NCBI RefSeq assembly: GCF_019880545.1 | Contig: NZ_JAINVW010000001.1 | Span: forward strand, 186,001 to 250,000 | Length of the DNA: 64,000 bases | Reading direction: 5' to 3' | Origin: Flagellimonas meishanensis | GTDB lineage: Bacteria > Bacteroidota > Bacteroidia > Flavobacteriales > Flavobacteriaceae | Part shown: positions 38,701-48,400 of the stretch, piece by piece | Numbering within the stretch: position 1 is the stretch's first letter | How the letters are laid out: every line of letters begins with the position of its first letter | The notes under the pieces: generated by a model | What the model was told of the DNA's origin: nothing | What the model saw: only the letters and a program-made list of their open reading frames with translations | The model's database searches: none | Position numbers and translations under genes: made by a program

Positions 38701-39117
38701 CCAAAGGAAATTTTGGACAATTCAATTGTAAAAAAGTCGGAAATTTCGGCTTCCATTATCGCCATAAACAATGGTGGAGGAAATTTCACGGTGCAGGTTT
38801 TGCCCCCAAGGGTGCAATTCTCTTGTGTGTGTGACATTACATGTGCCGATGTAAACCGGGATGGAAACGTCGATTTGATAATGGCCGGCAATAATTTCGA
38901 ATACAAGCCCCAGTTCTCAAGGTCAGATGCCAGTTATGGAAACGTCCTTCTCGGTGATGGCAAACTCGGATTTGAATGGCAGAACTATGATATCAGTGGC
39001 TTCAAGATCAAGGATGAAGTCAAGTCCCTGAAGCAGTTTAGGGACAACAAGGGCAAAACCTTCGTTATAGCGGCAATCAACAACAACAAACCGAAAATCT
39101 TCACCCTCAATGAATAA
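35776..39117 (+). CDS. FG-GAP/VCBS-repeat and ASPIC/UnbV-domain lipoprotein, copy 2
   Basis: 1,113 residues, lipobox LMVAC with Cys18 followed by acidic GTEET, a pattern compatible with surface export. Same plan as copy 1: FG-GAP lobe (GDINNDGLSD, DVNQDGLLD, DYDKDGDLD, DFNDDLYPD, DINNDGHND, DMDNDGLKD, DLDNDGDLD), then an UnbV domain (FGVGAMAKFY, VVWPDD), then a second lobe (ADVNGDGNED onward). It is clearly paralogous to copies 1 and 3 but diverged. Start overlaps the copy 1 stop (ATGA) and end overlaps copy 3 by 8 bp. Confidence 0.9.
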   Translation: MKLKYSIPYFLLVLMVACGTEETDKAKEKSETLFTLLTPEETGVTFINKVENQKNFNIFKYRNFYNGGGVAIGDINNDGLSDIYLTGNMEPNRLYLNKGDFKFEDISESAGVTGNKPWSTGVVMVDVNQDGLLDIYVSNAGNMEGNNHDNDLYINNGDLTFSERAYEFNLAKTGFSTHATFFDYDKDGDLDAYILNNSNIPVSSLGYAEQREVRAQDWEGVPDIFKGVGDMLLRNDNGRFVDVSEEAGIYGSLIGFGLGVMVTDFNDDLYPDIYVSNDFYERDYLYINQKDGTFSEEIKDWTSHLSLSAMGIDVADINNDGHNDIFITDMLPEPEQRVKSVMEFEGYNVFKLKQDKDFFQQYIQNTLQLNNGNGTFSEVAYYSGIDATDWSWAGLMFDMDNDGLKDIFITNGINHDLTDLDFVDFFANEIIQKMALTGRKESIDSIINKMPIKPQPNYAYKNNGDISFKNANKEWGFELPTRSNGAAYGDLDNDGDLDLVINNVNTETFIYRNNTDAQLEHNYIQLQFQGPANNPFGVGAMAKFYFDGNIIKQELIPSRGFQSSIDYKMTLGMGKSPKLDSIRVVWPDDKTQKLENVEANQLLVVKHSGATETYVPTKKITREPYLNEIDSRSLTSHQEDIYNDFDYEGLIYHKLSQEGPSLAVADVNGDGNEDFFIGGAHNQSGTLYLHRGDGNVSPKPVRAFEEDRNFEDVAAVFFDADGDGDQDLLVGSGGNNVNLQRSYKPRLYLNDGKGNFTKSGNELPSTFKNISTISAHDFDDDGDMDVFIGSRSVVGVYGISPDHLFLENQGNGIFMDVTERLAYNLRDAGMVTDSKWVDIDGDSKKDLVVTSEWDTPKIYKNTGRRLTKMQTTLDSLHGWWNTVQFADLDKDGDQDLILGNQGLNLHYKPKEGSPMKLWINDFDGNGTVEQITTLAENGADYPIHQKRELTEQLVSLKKENLRASDYAKRSIHELFPKEILDNSIVKKSEISASIIAINNGGGNFTVQVLPPRVQFSCVCDITCADVNRDGNVDLIMAGNNFEYKPQFSRSDASYGNVLLGDGKLGFEWQNYDISGFKIKDEVKSLKQFRDNKGKTFVIAAINNNKPKIFTLNE

Positions 39118-42100
39118 ATTGCTGCTCGCTTTATTGGTATCAATTTTTCTTTCTGGTTGCAAAAAAACAGGTGACCTGTTTGAGAATCCTTCCCCCGAGT
39201 CAACAGGCATTACCTTTACCAATACCCTAACGGAGTCGGATAATCTCAGTATTTTGGATTACCTCTATTTTTATAATGGGGGCGGCGTTGCCATTGGTGA
39301 TATCAATAACGATGGCCTGCCAGATATTTTCTTCACCGGGAACCAAGTAAAGAACAAACTGTACCTGAATAAGGGAAACCTTGAGTTTGAAGACATTTCG
39401 AATACAGCGGGAATAGAGGGAAACAGCAGCTGGAATACTGGGACCACCATGGCCGACGTAAACGGCGACGGCCTGTTGGACATATATGTGTGCGCCGTGG
39501 TTGGCCTAAGTGGTTTCAATGGGTTTAACGAGTTGTATATAAACAACGGTGATGCCACCTTCACGGAAAGTGCAGCAGCCTATGGGCTTGATTTTGATTC
39601 CTATAGTTCCAATGCCGCCTTTTTTGATTATGACCTGGATGGCGACCTTGATGTTTACCTGTTGAACCACGCCGTTCATACCCAAAACTCCTTCGGAAGC
39701 TATGATTTGAGGTACGAACGCCGCTACGAAACCGGGGACAAGTTGTTGCGCAACGACAATGGGAAATTTGTGGATGTAAGTGAGGAAGCCGGAATCTACG
39801 GTGGAATAAATGGATACGGTCTCGGGTTGGCCATCTCCGACTTCAATCAAGATGGATACCCCGACATTTATGTGGGCAACGATTTTCATGAAGACGACTA
39901 CTACTATCTCAATAATGGTGATGGCAGCTTTACCGAAAGCCTGAAGAAATACTTTGGCCATACCAGCCGCTTTTCCATGGGGAATGATGTGGCGGACATA
40001 AACAATGACGGTCGCCCCGATCTTATATCCCTCGACATGTTGCCCGAAGATGAAGTGGCATTGAAATCATCCGAAGGGGATGACAATATCCAGACCCAAA
40101 AACTTAGGACCGGACGATTTGGATATAACTACCAATTTACCCGAAACATGCTGTATGTGAACCAGCCGGATGGCAACTTCATGGAAACTGCCCTGATGAG
40201 CAGGGTGGCCGCTACCGATTGGAGCTGGAGTGCCCTTTTTGGAGACTACGATCTGGACGGGAACCAAGATCTTTTTATTTCCAACGGGATTCCGAAAAGA
40301 CCCAACGATCTGGACTTCATTAATTTCGCTTCCAATGACCAAATCAAGCAAAAAATGGACAATACCAAGCTTGTGGACAAAAAGGCCCTAGATCTTATGC
40401 CCAGTGGGAATGTCCACAACTACATTTTCAAAGGAGGCAGTGGATTGGTTTTCCAGGATATGTCAAACAAATGGATTGCCAACGACACCCTAATTTCTGG
40501 CGCAACGGCCATGGGAGACCTTGATGGTGACGGAGATTTGGATTTGGTGACCAACAATTTGAACCAACCGGCTACCCTTTACATCAATAAGGCAAATGAA
40601 AAGGGCAATCATTTAAAGATCAGATTTGCATATAAAGAGAAGAACAGGTTCGGGATTGGAACAAAGGTCTATTCATACCATAAGGGACAGCTTCAATTCA
40701 AAGAATTGTTTCCCGCTCGGGGTTTTCAGGCTTCTTCGGAGCCTATAATCCATTTTGGTTATGGAGATGTTGAAAAAATAGACTCGTTGAAAATTGTTTG
40801 GCCGGACAAGACATACCAGGTTATCCGAAATGTGGATGCCAACCAAACACTGACCATTGCCCCGCAAGGCACAAGACGCTTTGAATATGGCACCAAAAAT
40901 GGACGTGAAAAACTTCTTTTCACTGCAGTAGCAGACAATTTGGGCATTGACTTCACACATATTGAGGACAACTACACCGACTTCAACAGGGAAAAACTAA
41001 TCCCCTATCAAATTGCCGATAGAGGTCCAGCCTTCGCCATCGGGGATCTTAACCACGATGGAAAGGATGACATTTATCTTGGGGGTTCCAAGTTTATGCC
41101 GTCTCAAATCTATGTTCAGCAGGATTCCATTTTTGCCAAACAGGCTTTTGATGAAATAGCCAAGGATTCCATTAAAGAAAATATTTCGGCCACCATTGCC
41201 GACTTCAACAATGATCACAGAAACGATCTTTTTGTTAGCTCCGGTGGAGGCGATTTCTTCGGGCAGTCCAATGCCCTTTTGGAATCATATTATGTACAAA
41301 AGGAATCCTCTTTTGTTCAAATGGAGTTGCCCGAATTGTATCAAAATGCATCCGTGGTTCGCCCCCACGATTTTGATGACGACGGGGATTTGGATGTTTT
41401 TGTGGGAGGCCACACCCTAACCGCCAAGTTTGGAGCTCCGGCCACATCGTATATATTGGAAAACGACAACGGGAAATTCACTGTGTTGGAAAGTTTTGAT
41501 GCGCACTCCAAAGGAATGGTCACGGATGCCATTTGGGACGATTTTGATAACGATGGCACCAAGGATTTGATTCTCGTGGGAGAATGGATGTCCCCAAAGT
41601 TTTTAAGATATGATGGAAGAACATTCGAAGAAGTGGGCAGCCTGAAACTGAACGGGCTTTGGCAACGGGTCGCTCCTTTCGATATTGATGGGGATGGCGA
41701 TATGGATTACCTTTTGGGCAATTGGGGCACCAACACCAAGTTTAGGGCATCAATGGAATACCCATTAAAACTGTACTTCAACGATTTTGATGACAATGGG
41801 CAAACTGAGACCATTACTGCCCTGCCCAAACGCGGAAAATACTATCCATTGGAGACTTTGGATGGGCTTTCATCCCAATTGGTATATCTGAAAAAGGAAT
41901 TCAACACGTATAGATCTTTTGCCGGAAAAACCATGGAAGAACTTTTTGGAAAGGAAGCATTGGAAAAATCCACACTATTGGAAGTAACCGTCCTTGAATC
42001 CGGATACCTAAAAAACAACGCGGGCAATTTCGATTTTGTCCCGTTCGCCGACGAGCTGCAGGTGGCTCCCATCATGGAATTTTTGGTTTCTGATTTTGAC

Positions 42101-42349
42101 GGCAATGGTTCTCTTGAGGCGTTGGTCGGTGGAAATTATTTTGGTGTAAAACCTTATCATGGTCGTTTCGATTCCTTTCCCGGAGCATTGATAAAAAATG
42201 AGGCACAGTTTACGCTGGGTAGTGAACTTGGTCTGGATTTTACCAAAAAAACATTGAGGCACATGGGTACAATAACGCTCAATGGCCAAGAGTATCTTTT
42301 AGCCGTTTTTAATAATGAAAGAGCACAAGTATATAAAATCAACAAGTAA
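39110..42349 (+). CDS. FG-GAP/VCBS-repeat and ASPIC/UnbV-domain lipoprotein, copy 3
   Basis: 1,079 residues, lipobox LSGC with Cys17. It has the same two-lobe architecture: first-lobe turns GDINNDGLPD, DVNGDGLLD, DYDLDGDLD, DFNQDGYPD, DINNDGRPD, DYDLDGNQD, DLDGDGDLD; UnbV domain with FGIGTKVYSY and IVWPDK; second lobe from GDLNHDGKDD. It is followed 11 bp later by the haloperoxidase-type gene. The three copies probably arose by old tandem duplication. Confidence 0.9.
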   Translation: MNKLLLALLVSIFLSGCKKTGDLFENPSPESTGITFTNTLTESDNLSILDYLYFYNGGGVAIGDINNDGLPDIFFTGNQVKNKLYLNKGNLEFEDISNTAGIEGNSSWNTGTTMADVNGDGLLDIYVCAVVGLSGFNGFNELYINNGDATFTESAAAYGLDFDSYSSNAAFFDYDLDGDLDVYLLNHAVHTQNSFGSYDLRYERRYETGDKLLRNDNGKFVDVSEEAGIYGGINGYGLGLAISDFNQDGYPDIYVGNDFHEDDYYYLNNGDGSFTESLKKYFGHTSRFSMGNDVADINNDGRPDLISLDMLPEDEVALKSSEGDDNIQTQKLRTGRFGYNYQFTRNMLYVNQPDGNFMETALMSRVAATDWSWSALFGDYDLDGNQDLFISNGIPKRPNDLDFINFASNDQIKQKMDNTKLVDKKALDLMPSGNVHNYIFKGGSGLVFQDMSNKWIANDTLISGATAMGDLDGDGDLDLVTNNLNQPATLYINKANEKGNHLKIRFAYKEKNRFGIGTKVYSYHKGQLQFKELFPARGFQASSEPIIHFGYGDVEKIDSLKIVWPDKTYQVIRNVDANQTLTIAPQGTRRFEYGTKNGREKLLFTAVADNLGIDFTHIEDNYTDFNREKLIPYQIADRGPAFAIGDLNHDGKDDIYLGGSKFMPSQIYVQQDSIFAKQAFDEIAKDSIKENISATIADFNNDHRNDLFVSSGGGDFFGQSNALLESYYVQKESSFVQMELPELYQNASVVRPHDFDDDGDLDVFVGGHTLTAKFGAPATSYILENDNGKFTVLESFDAHSKGMVTDAIWDDFDNDGTKDLILVGEWMSPKFLRYDGRTFEEVGSLKLNGLWQRVAPFDIDGDGDMDYLLGNWGTNTKFRASMEYPLKLYFNDFDDNGQTETITALPKRGKYYPLETLDGLSSQLVYLKKEFNTYRSFAGKTMEELFGKEALEKSTLLEVTVLESGYLKNNAGNFDFVPFADELQVAPIMEFLVSDFDGNGSLEALVGGNYFGVKPYHGRFDSFPGALIKNEAQFTLGSELGLDFTKKTLRHMGTITLNGQEYLLAVFNNERAQVYKINK

Positions 42350-42360
42350 CCAAAAAGGCC

Positions 42361-43695
42361 ATGAAAAGAAAATATAGTGTAGTGTTGGCATCGATTTTTA
42401 TGATGGTCTCTTGTCAAAAAAAGCAAGAGCCGATTACCATAACCCCTGAAGATTATCACGGTTCGGTTGACGAGGTGACCCAAGTGATGATCCACGATAT
42501 TTTTTCACCTCCGGTGGCGAGTCGAATCTATGTGTATCCGAATGTGGCGGCCTATGAGATTTTGGCGCAGCAGGAAGGCATATACAATTCGTTGGCCGGT
42601 CAATTGCGTGATTTGAAACCCATTCCATCACCAGGGGACACAGCAAACATCAATTTTCCACTTGCCGCGCTGATAGCCCACATCGACCTCAGTAAAAGAC
42701 TGATTTTTTCCGAGGAACGCATCGAAAAATATAGGGATAGCCTGTATAACCTCTGGCAAGAAAAGAATGAAAAGGAGTTCAACGCGTCCAAGGACTATGC
42801 ACTACAGGTATCGGAACACATTGCTGCTTGGATGGACAAGGACAATTACAAACAGACCCGTACCATGCCCAAATTTTCTGTCAACTCCGAAGAACCTTCG
42901 CGTTGGCAGCCAACCCCTCCAGCCTATATGAGCGGCATTGAACCCCATTGGAACAAAATACGCCCTTTTGTTATAGACTCAGCAGCCCAGTTTAAACCCG
43001 TTCCCCCCCCGCCCTTTTCCATGGAGAAAGAGTCTGACTTTTATAACGAGGTTATGGAAGTGTACGAAATCAGCAATAAAATAACCGCAGAAGGCGATGC
43101 TTCAGAGGAAGTGCAGATTGCGCAATTTTGGGATTGCAATCCATACGTATCGGTTACCAGGGGTCATCTTATGTTTGCCACCAAAAAAATTACCCCGGGT
43201 GCCCATTGGATAGGCATAGCCAAAATCGCGTCTCGCAAATCCAATGCAGATTTTGCCAAAACCGTGTATGCCTACACCAAGACCTCCATTGCCATTGCGG
43301 ATGCATTCATAAGCTGTTGGGACGAAAAATACCGAAGCAATCTCATAAGGCCCGAAACCTTGATCAACGAGCATATCGATGACAGCTGGGAGCCTATTTT
43401 GCAAACCCCTCCATTTCCAGAGTACACCAGTGGCCATAGTGTGGTTTCGGGTGCTGCCTCCATTGCCCTCACCAGCATTTTTGGGGATAATTTTGCATTC
43501 GACGATGATACCGAAGTGCCTTATGGCTTGCCCGTGCGTTCCTTTACCTCGTTCCGGCAGGCTGCCGATGAAGCGGCCATTAGCAGGATGTACGGTGGAA
43601 TCCATTACCGGACCGCAGTGGAAGTGGGAATAAAACAAGGGCGAAATCTTGGTGAGCATGTTGTTACCAATCTCAACATGACCAAAAACGATTAA
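42361..43695 (+). CDS. Vanadium-dependent haloperoxidase-type (PAP2 superfamily) lipoprotein
   Basis: 444 residues, lipobox MVSC with Cys18. All vanadate/phosphate-site residues have the spacing of vanadium chloroperoxidase: K323 and R330 (7 apart), S357-G358-H359, R409 and H415 (6 apart). In the fungal enzyme these are K353/R360, S402-G403-H404 and R490/H496. It could oxidise halides with H2O2 or act as an acid phosphatase; sequence alone does not decide. It is co-transcribed with the FG-GAP lipoproteins. Confidence 0.9.
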   Translation: MKRKYSVVLASIFMMVSCQKKQEPITITPEDYHGSVDEVTQVMIHDIFSPPVASRIYVYPNVAAYEILAQQEGIYNSLAGQLRDLKPIPSPGDTANINFPLAALIAHIDLSKRLIFSEERIEKYRDSLYNLWQEKNEKEFNASKDYALQVSEHIAAWMDKDNYKQTRTMPKFSVNSEEPSRWQPTPPAYMSGIEPHWNKIRPFVIDSAAQFKPVPPPPFSMEKESDFYNEVMEVYEISNKITAEGDASEEVQIAQFWDCNPYVSVTRGHLMFATKKITPGAHWIGIAKIASRKSNADFAKTVYAYTKTSIAIADAFISCWDEKYRSNLIRPETLINEHIDDSWEPILQTPPFPEYTSGHSVVSGAASIALTSIFGDNFAFDDDTEVPYGLPVRSFTSFRQAADEAAISRMYGGIHYRTAVEVGIKQGRNLGEHVVTNLNMTKND

Positions 43696-43703
43696 TTTTT
43701 TTG

Positions 43704-44606
43704 ATGAAGATGAAGAAAACGCTTGTCGCTTTGGGAATACTTACGGTACTGGCACTGTTCTGGTACTTCTTTTTGAAACCACAGGACTATCAAGTTAGCT
43801 TTAAGGTAAAAACTTTACCAGGGACCATTTACGAAACAGTAAAAGTCTGGAACAACACCCTAAAGGATCCCCAACCCATAAAGTACCATGCTCTTACAGA
43901 TTTTGAGCAAACCATAAGGATAAACGATTCCGTACATGTCTATCGGTGGAACATAACCACGGTCCACGATTCGTTGAGCCAGGTAAAGGTGAACATTTCG
44001 GATGCCAATCATTCCCTGATGAACAAGGTCCAGATTCCTTTCTCCGATACCAATTTTGAAAAAGGTTCAAGAAAAAGCCTTTTGGATTTCAATGATTTTT
44101 TGAACGACCATCTTAAAAAAATCAGGATAAAAATAATTGGTGAGGATGAATTGTTCTCCACATTTTGTGCCTGTGTTTCCCTGACCACAAAGCAGACCAT
44201 GAAGGCGGGCGGAATCATGGACAACTATTCTTTTTTGAATTCCATGATGTTTGAAAATGGGGTACAACTGAACGGCCCTCCATTTTTGGAGGTTTTGGAT
44301 TGGAATTTGGAAAAAGACAGTCTTTCCTATAATTTTTGTTACCCCATCATAAGATCGGAGAAGTTGCCCAGTCATCCTGATATAGTATACAAGCGCATCT
44401 TTGGTAAAAGGGCATTGAAGGCAGAATACAACGGCAACTATATCACATCGGATAGGGCGTGGTATGCCCTGCTGCACTATGCCGAAAAAAATAATATTCC
44501 GGTGGAGAAAAAACCAATCGAACTTTTTTACAACAACCCCAATATGGGCGGGGATGAATTGAAATGGAAAACTGAGGTTTTTATGCCCATCAAAGAATCA
44601 CAATGA
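43704..44606 (+). CDS. Membrane-anchored GyrI-like (effector-binding) domain protein
   Basis: About 300 residues from ATG 43704 (ATG 43710 is also possible). A single N-terminal membrane segment (LVALGILTVLALFWYFFL) is followed by an SRPBCC-like region and a C-terminal GyrI-like/AraC effector-binding domain: DIVYKRIFGKRALKAEYNG, then YYNNP-like FYNNPNMGGDELKWKTEVFMPI. Such domains bind small ligands. The orientation suggests a periplasmic ligand-binding part. Its stop overlaps the next start (ATGA). Confidence 0.75.
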   Translation: MKMKKTLVALGILTVLALFWYFFLKPQDYQVSFKVKTLPGTIYETVKVWNNTLKDPQPIKYHALTDFEQTIRINDSVHVYRWNITTVHDSLSQVKVNISDANHSLMNKVQIPFSDTNFEKGSRKSLLDFNDFLNDHLKKIRIKIIGEDELFSTFCACVSLTTKQTMKAGGIMDNYSFLNSMMFENGVQLNGPPFLEVLDWNLEKDSLSYNFCYPIIRSEKLPSHPDIVYKRIFGKRALKAEYNGNYITSDRAWYALLHYAEKNNIPVEKKPIELFYNNPNMGGDELKWKTEVFMPIKESQ

Positions 44607-45463
44607 TCCGATATCTTGTTGTTGCCCTCCTTTTCTTTGTGCAGGCCTGCGCTCAAAAAACGCATTTTGGCCCCATGGTCTACCAAGGAACTTTTCCATC
44701 CAACCTGGATGAAGTCTCTGGAATGGAGATGGATGATAACGGTGTATGGGTAATAGAGGATGGCGGCAATGATGACAGGATATATCAACTGGACAAGAAG
44801 GGCCAAATCATTAAAACCCTGAAAATAGATAACGCCAAGAACAGGGACTGGGAAGATTTGGCCATGGACAACAACGGCAATCTTTACATCGGAGATTTTG
44901 GGAACAATAACAATGACCGAAAGGATTTGACCATTTATAAGGTGTCCCAATCGGAACTGGCCAAAAAAGAACCCAAAGCTGAAAAAATAGAGTTTCGATT
45001 TCCAGAACAGCAGGATTTTCCGCCCAAAAAAAACAGCCTCTTTTTCGATGCCGAAGGCTTTTTTCATTGGAATGACAGTCTGTACGTTTTTACCAAGAAC
45101 CGTACACGCCCTTATAATGGACAAACTTTTATTTACAAAGTCCCTGCCGAAAAAGGGGAATACAACGCAGAATTTTTGGGAAGCATAACCCTCTGCGATG
45201 ACCAAGACCGGTGTTCCGTAACGGGAGCGGATATTTCCGAGGATGGTAAGACCATTGCACTGTTGGGGTACGGCCTTGTTTTTTTGATTTCAGATTTTGA
45301 TTTTTCCAATCCCGGTGATTCCAAGGTAAAAACCATCAATCTTGTATATCGCTCTCAAACCGAATCGATAAGTTTTCAGGACAAGAATACCCTTTGGATT
45401 GCTGATGAAAGGAACAACTCAAACGGAGGCCAACTGTATTCGCTTGATATAAAAATGGATTAA
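44603..45463 (+). CDS. Lipoprotein with beta-propeller-like repeats, unknown function
   Basis: 286 residues. Lipobox VQAC (Cys16). The sequence has repeating strands with the pattern VWVIEDGGNDDRIYQLDKKG, then DLAMDNNGNLYIGDFGNN, which resembles SdiA-regulated/SMP-30-like propellers. No catalytic motif is evident. It ends the six-gene FG-GAP operon and overlaps the convergent phosphatase-barrel gene by 4 bp. Confidence 0.75.
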   Translation: MIRYLVVALLFFVQACAQKTHFGPMVYQGTFPSNLDEVSGMEMDDNGVWVIEDGGNDDRIYQLDKKGQIIKTLKIDNAKNRDWEDLAMDNNGNLYIGDFGNNNNDRKDLTIYKVSQSELAKKEPKAEKIEFRFPEQQDFPPKKNSLFFDAEGFFHWNDSLYVFTKNRTRPYNGQTFIYKVPAEKGEYNAEFLGSITLCDDQDRCSVTGADISEDGKTIALLGYGLVFLISDFDFSNPGDSKVKTINLVYRSQTESISFQDKNTLWIADERNNSNGGQLYSLDIKMD

Positions 45464-48400
45464 AATCCAAATCCAACCCCAAACGAAAACCGAAGCCCAT
45501 CGGCACTGCCGAAAAGTCCCATATTGGCCGACAAAATATCCGCTCCGTTCAAAAAGAAACCTCCCCCGTAGGAATTGTGCCATCTATCCGATGAATCTCC
45601 TGGAAACCAGACCCTGCCATAGTCAAAGCCCCCAAAAACCCCTGGGGTAACAGGAAGCAGCCCTGTTTTTCTTCGCCTGAAACTATAGCGCAGATCTGAA
45701 TTCTGGTAAAAGGCCGATTTGCCGGTGAAACGTTGAAATCGAAAACCCCTGAGCCCATTGTTTGCGCCAATACTTGCTCCTTGGTAAAACTCGAAATCAT
45801 CACCGAAATTGATATGGCCCTTGATCTTTGTGGCGAATACCAACCTGCCATTGGAGCTCAACCTATGGTCTACGGACAAACTGGGAATGAGGTATCCAAA
45901 AGTCCTACTGGATTCGTTCAAATTGGTCTTGTAACCCCCCACTAGGTTAAATCGCATGCCGATGGTCGGAAAGGCTTCATTATCGGAATTGGCATAGTCA
46001 TATTCGGCCTCCGCTCCAAAAAACCGCTGTTGGTTTTCCTCCCCGTTTTGCACAAAGAATTGATTGATGAAACGATCTTCCGTCTCTTCCACCTCGATGT
46101 CCTCATACGAAACCCCCAACCGCACTTTGGAACCCAAATAACCCCTCCAAACCAAGGAAGGAGTCAATTTTATCGTTCTTAATCGGACCCTATTAAAATC
46201 AAGCCCCAAAGGTTCGTCATCATCATTGTTCTCGGTTTCGTTCCCAAATCCAAAAAAGTTCTGTGTGAAGTTGGGACTGGTGAACCTTGCTGCCAATTGC
46301 AAGTTTACTTTGTTGATCACATGTGAGAATTCCCCGCGATAGCCCAAATCAAAACCATTGGTGGCAAAATAAAAGGAAGCCGAAAAGATATGCTGTTGGG
46401 TAAAAGGGTTCTGTTTGAATGCATTGTAGGTATAGGTATCCGTAATCCCCACCTTTATGCCGTCATCCGGATTAAACCCAAGGAACGGCAAAAATTGATT
46501 GTTACTGGCCTTTACCTTCAAAAAGTTGTAATTGTTTGTATTATAATCGTTCACTGTATGCCTTCTGCCCGAGTAGGCTTCATCATAAGTGTTTTTCTTT
46601 GTCTTAAAATCATAGGTATGGACTTTTTTGGAACTTTCAGCGATTTTATAGGTGTCATTGTTGTGTCCTCCAATAACCCGTAGGGTTATCTTGGAAGAAA
46701 CCGTGTTGATATCGAACACATCATCATCATCCAATCCATACAACCATACCTCCTTTGTGAACTTGGGACTGAATGTTTTTTGAAAGAACAGATCGGATTT
46801 TTTACCATCCTTTATTCGGTAACCCAAAATCTCCAGACTACCATCGGCCCCAGCTGTTATATTGAAATAGTCGTCCTTATCGGTTCCGGTGACCACACTG
46901 TACTTGTTGATAACCTCAAAATATTCCCGCGCCGTTTGGACCAATCCATTCTTTCTTGACAATAAGGCCCTTTTAATCCCATCCACAGTATCATCCCTAA
47001 CTTCTTCCGGAAATTGTAGCAAGGCCCTGTCGATTACATCACCATTAATATGCTGCTGTATATACTTCGCCTGTTCTTCCCAAAGTTGCAGGTCTGTTTG
47101 GGACAACAATGCCATGTCCAGTGCAAATGTCCTCGGTGAAGAGGTAAACCCTTTTATGTTCCTAATTTCTTCATTGAATCCTTCAAATATTCCCAGACCG
47201 GGTATAGCCCTGGTCCCAAATCCCAGGATCAATCCGTCTCCCCATTGGGAAAATGCCTGGTCCCTGTCCCTTGGAATAGGTTTGTACACCTTGTTCCCGT
47301 TTTCATCCTCAAATTCTGCCCAACGCCACTGATCTACATGACGGTCCCAGTCGCCTATAAGGAAATCGAAAAGTCTTGCCTTTACATATTCCTTTTGGTC
47401 AAGTTTGTATTCCTCGTCTTTACGGAGTTTTTCCATCAAGTCGTTGGTACTCTCAATTTTCTTGGTCCTTCCAAAACTTTCCAGATCATCATGCCCGTCG
47501 GACACATGTTCCTCTATCATATAAAGGCCATCCCCAAATTCAGAATTATACGCTCCCAATGTTGACTGTTTTGGAACATAATAGAGGGTAGGATTTGTAT
47601 GGTATATGTCTACCGCATCTGCCAAAACCCCAATGGTAAAAGGAGCATAGGGGTGAGCTCCGGTATACAGGTCCAAAAGCAATTCCTGGATATAGGTGTC
47701 CTCGAACTGCCCTATGATATATTGATCCTGAAATGCTATTGCTTGCAGATATCTTTCAGCACTTTTTCTCAAGTCACGCATCACAAATTGCCTACCGTCC
47801 CCATGTTCCAGTCGCAAAGAGTTGGATTGATTTCCCCCACCTTTCCGAACAACTTTAAGTCCACCATAAAGGGTGTCCAAAAGCACGGTAGGTGCCTTTA
47901 CCTTGGTGCCATAATACTTTCTATATCTTTCTCCCCAAAGCCATTTATGGAATCCAGTTTTGGTGATCTCCTCCTGAGAATAGACCGATGCTTCCATAAA
48001 AGGAGGAAATTCCTCAGCATATTCTGTGGTCTCCACAGATGGATCTTTCGGCAATATCCCAGACTGAAATAATAAGCCCTCACCTGGTTCTTCGGCTCCA
48101 TAAAAGGCAACCTCGGAGGAACCGTCGGTAAATACTTTCAAGACCGCATATCCCATTTTCCCAGTTGAAAATTTGCTTCCATTCAATAATCGCGTGGCCC
48201 CCGTTTTGGCCCCTGCCCCGCTCACAATCTGCGGTATCCCATCCTCCACAATATATTGTAGCGTGTGTTCGTGGCCCGAAACAAGGATGACTTTTTCTGA
48301 ATACTGGGCCAAGGTCAACAACCGTTTTCTTAACGCATTGTATTTTTTATTCTGCATATCGGCTATTGATGCCCCCGAAGTTCTTCGCAAAAAATTTGCG

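Noticed and set aside
32486..42349. Possible tandem DNA repeat array
   Set aside because: The three genes are paralogous at protein level but diverged; the repeated unit is the Asp-rich Ca-binding turn, not a DNA repeat or CRISPR.
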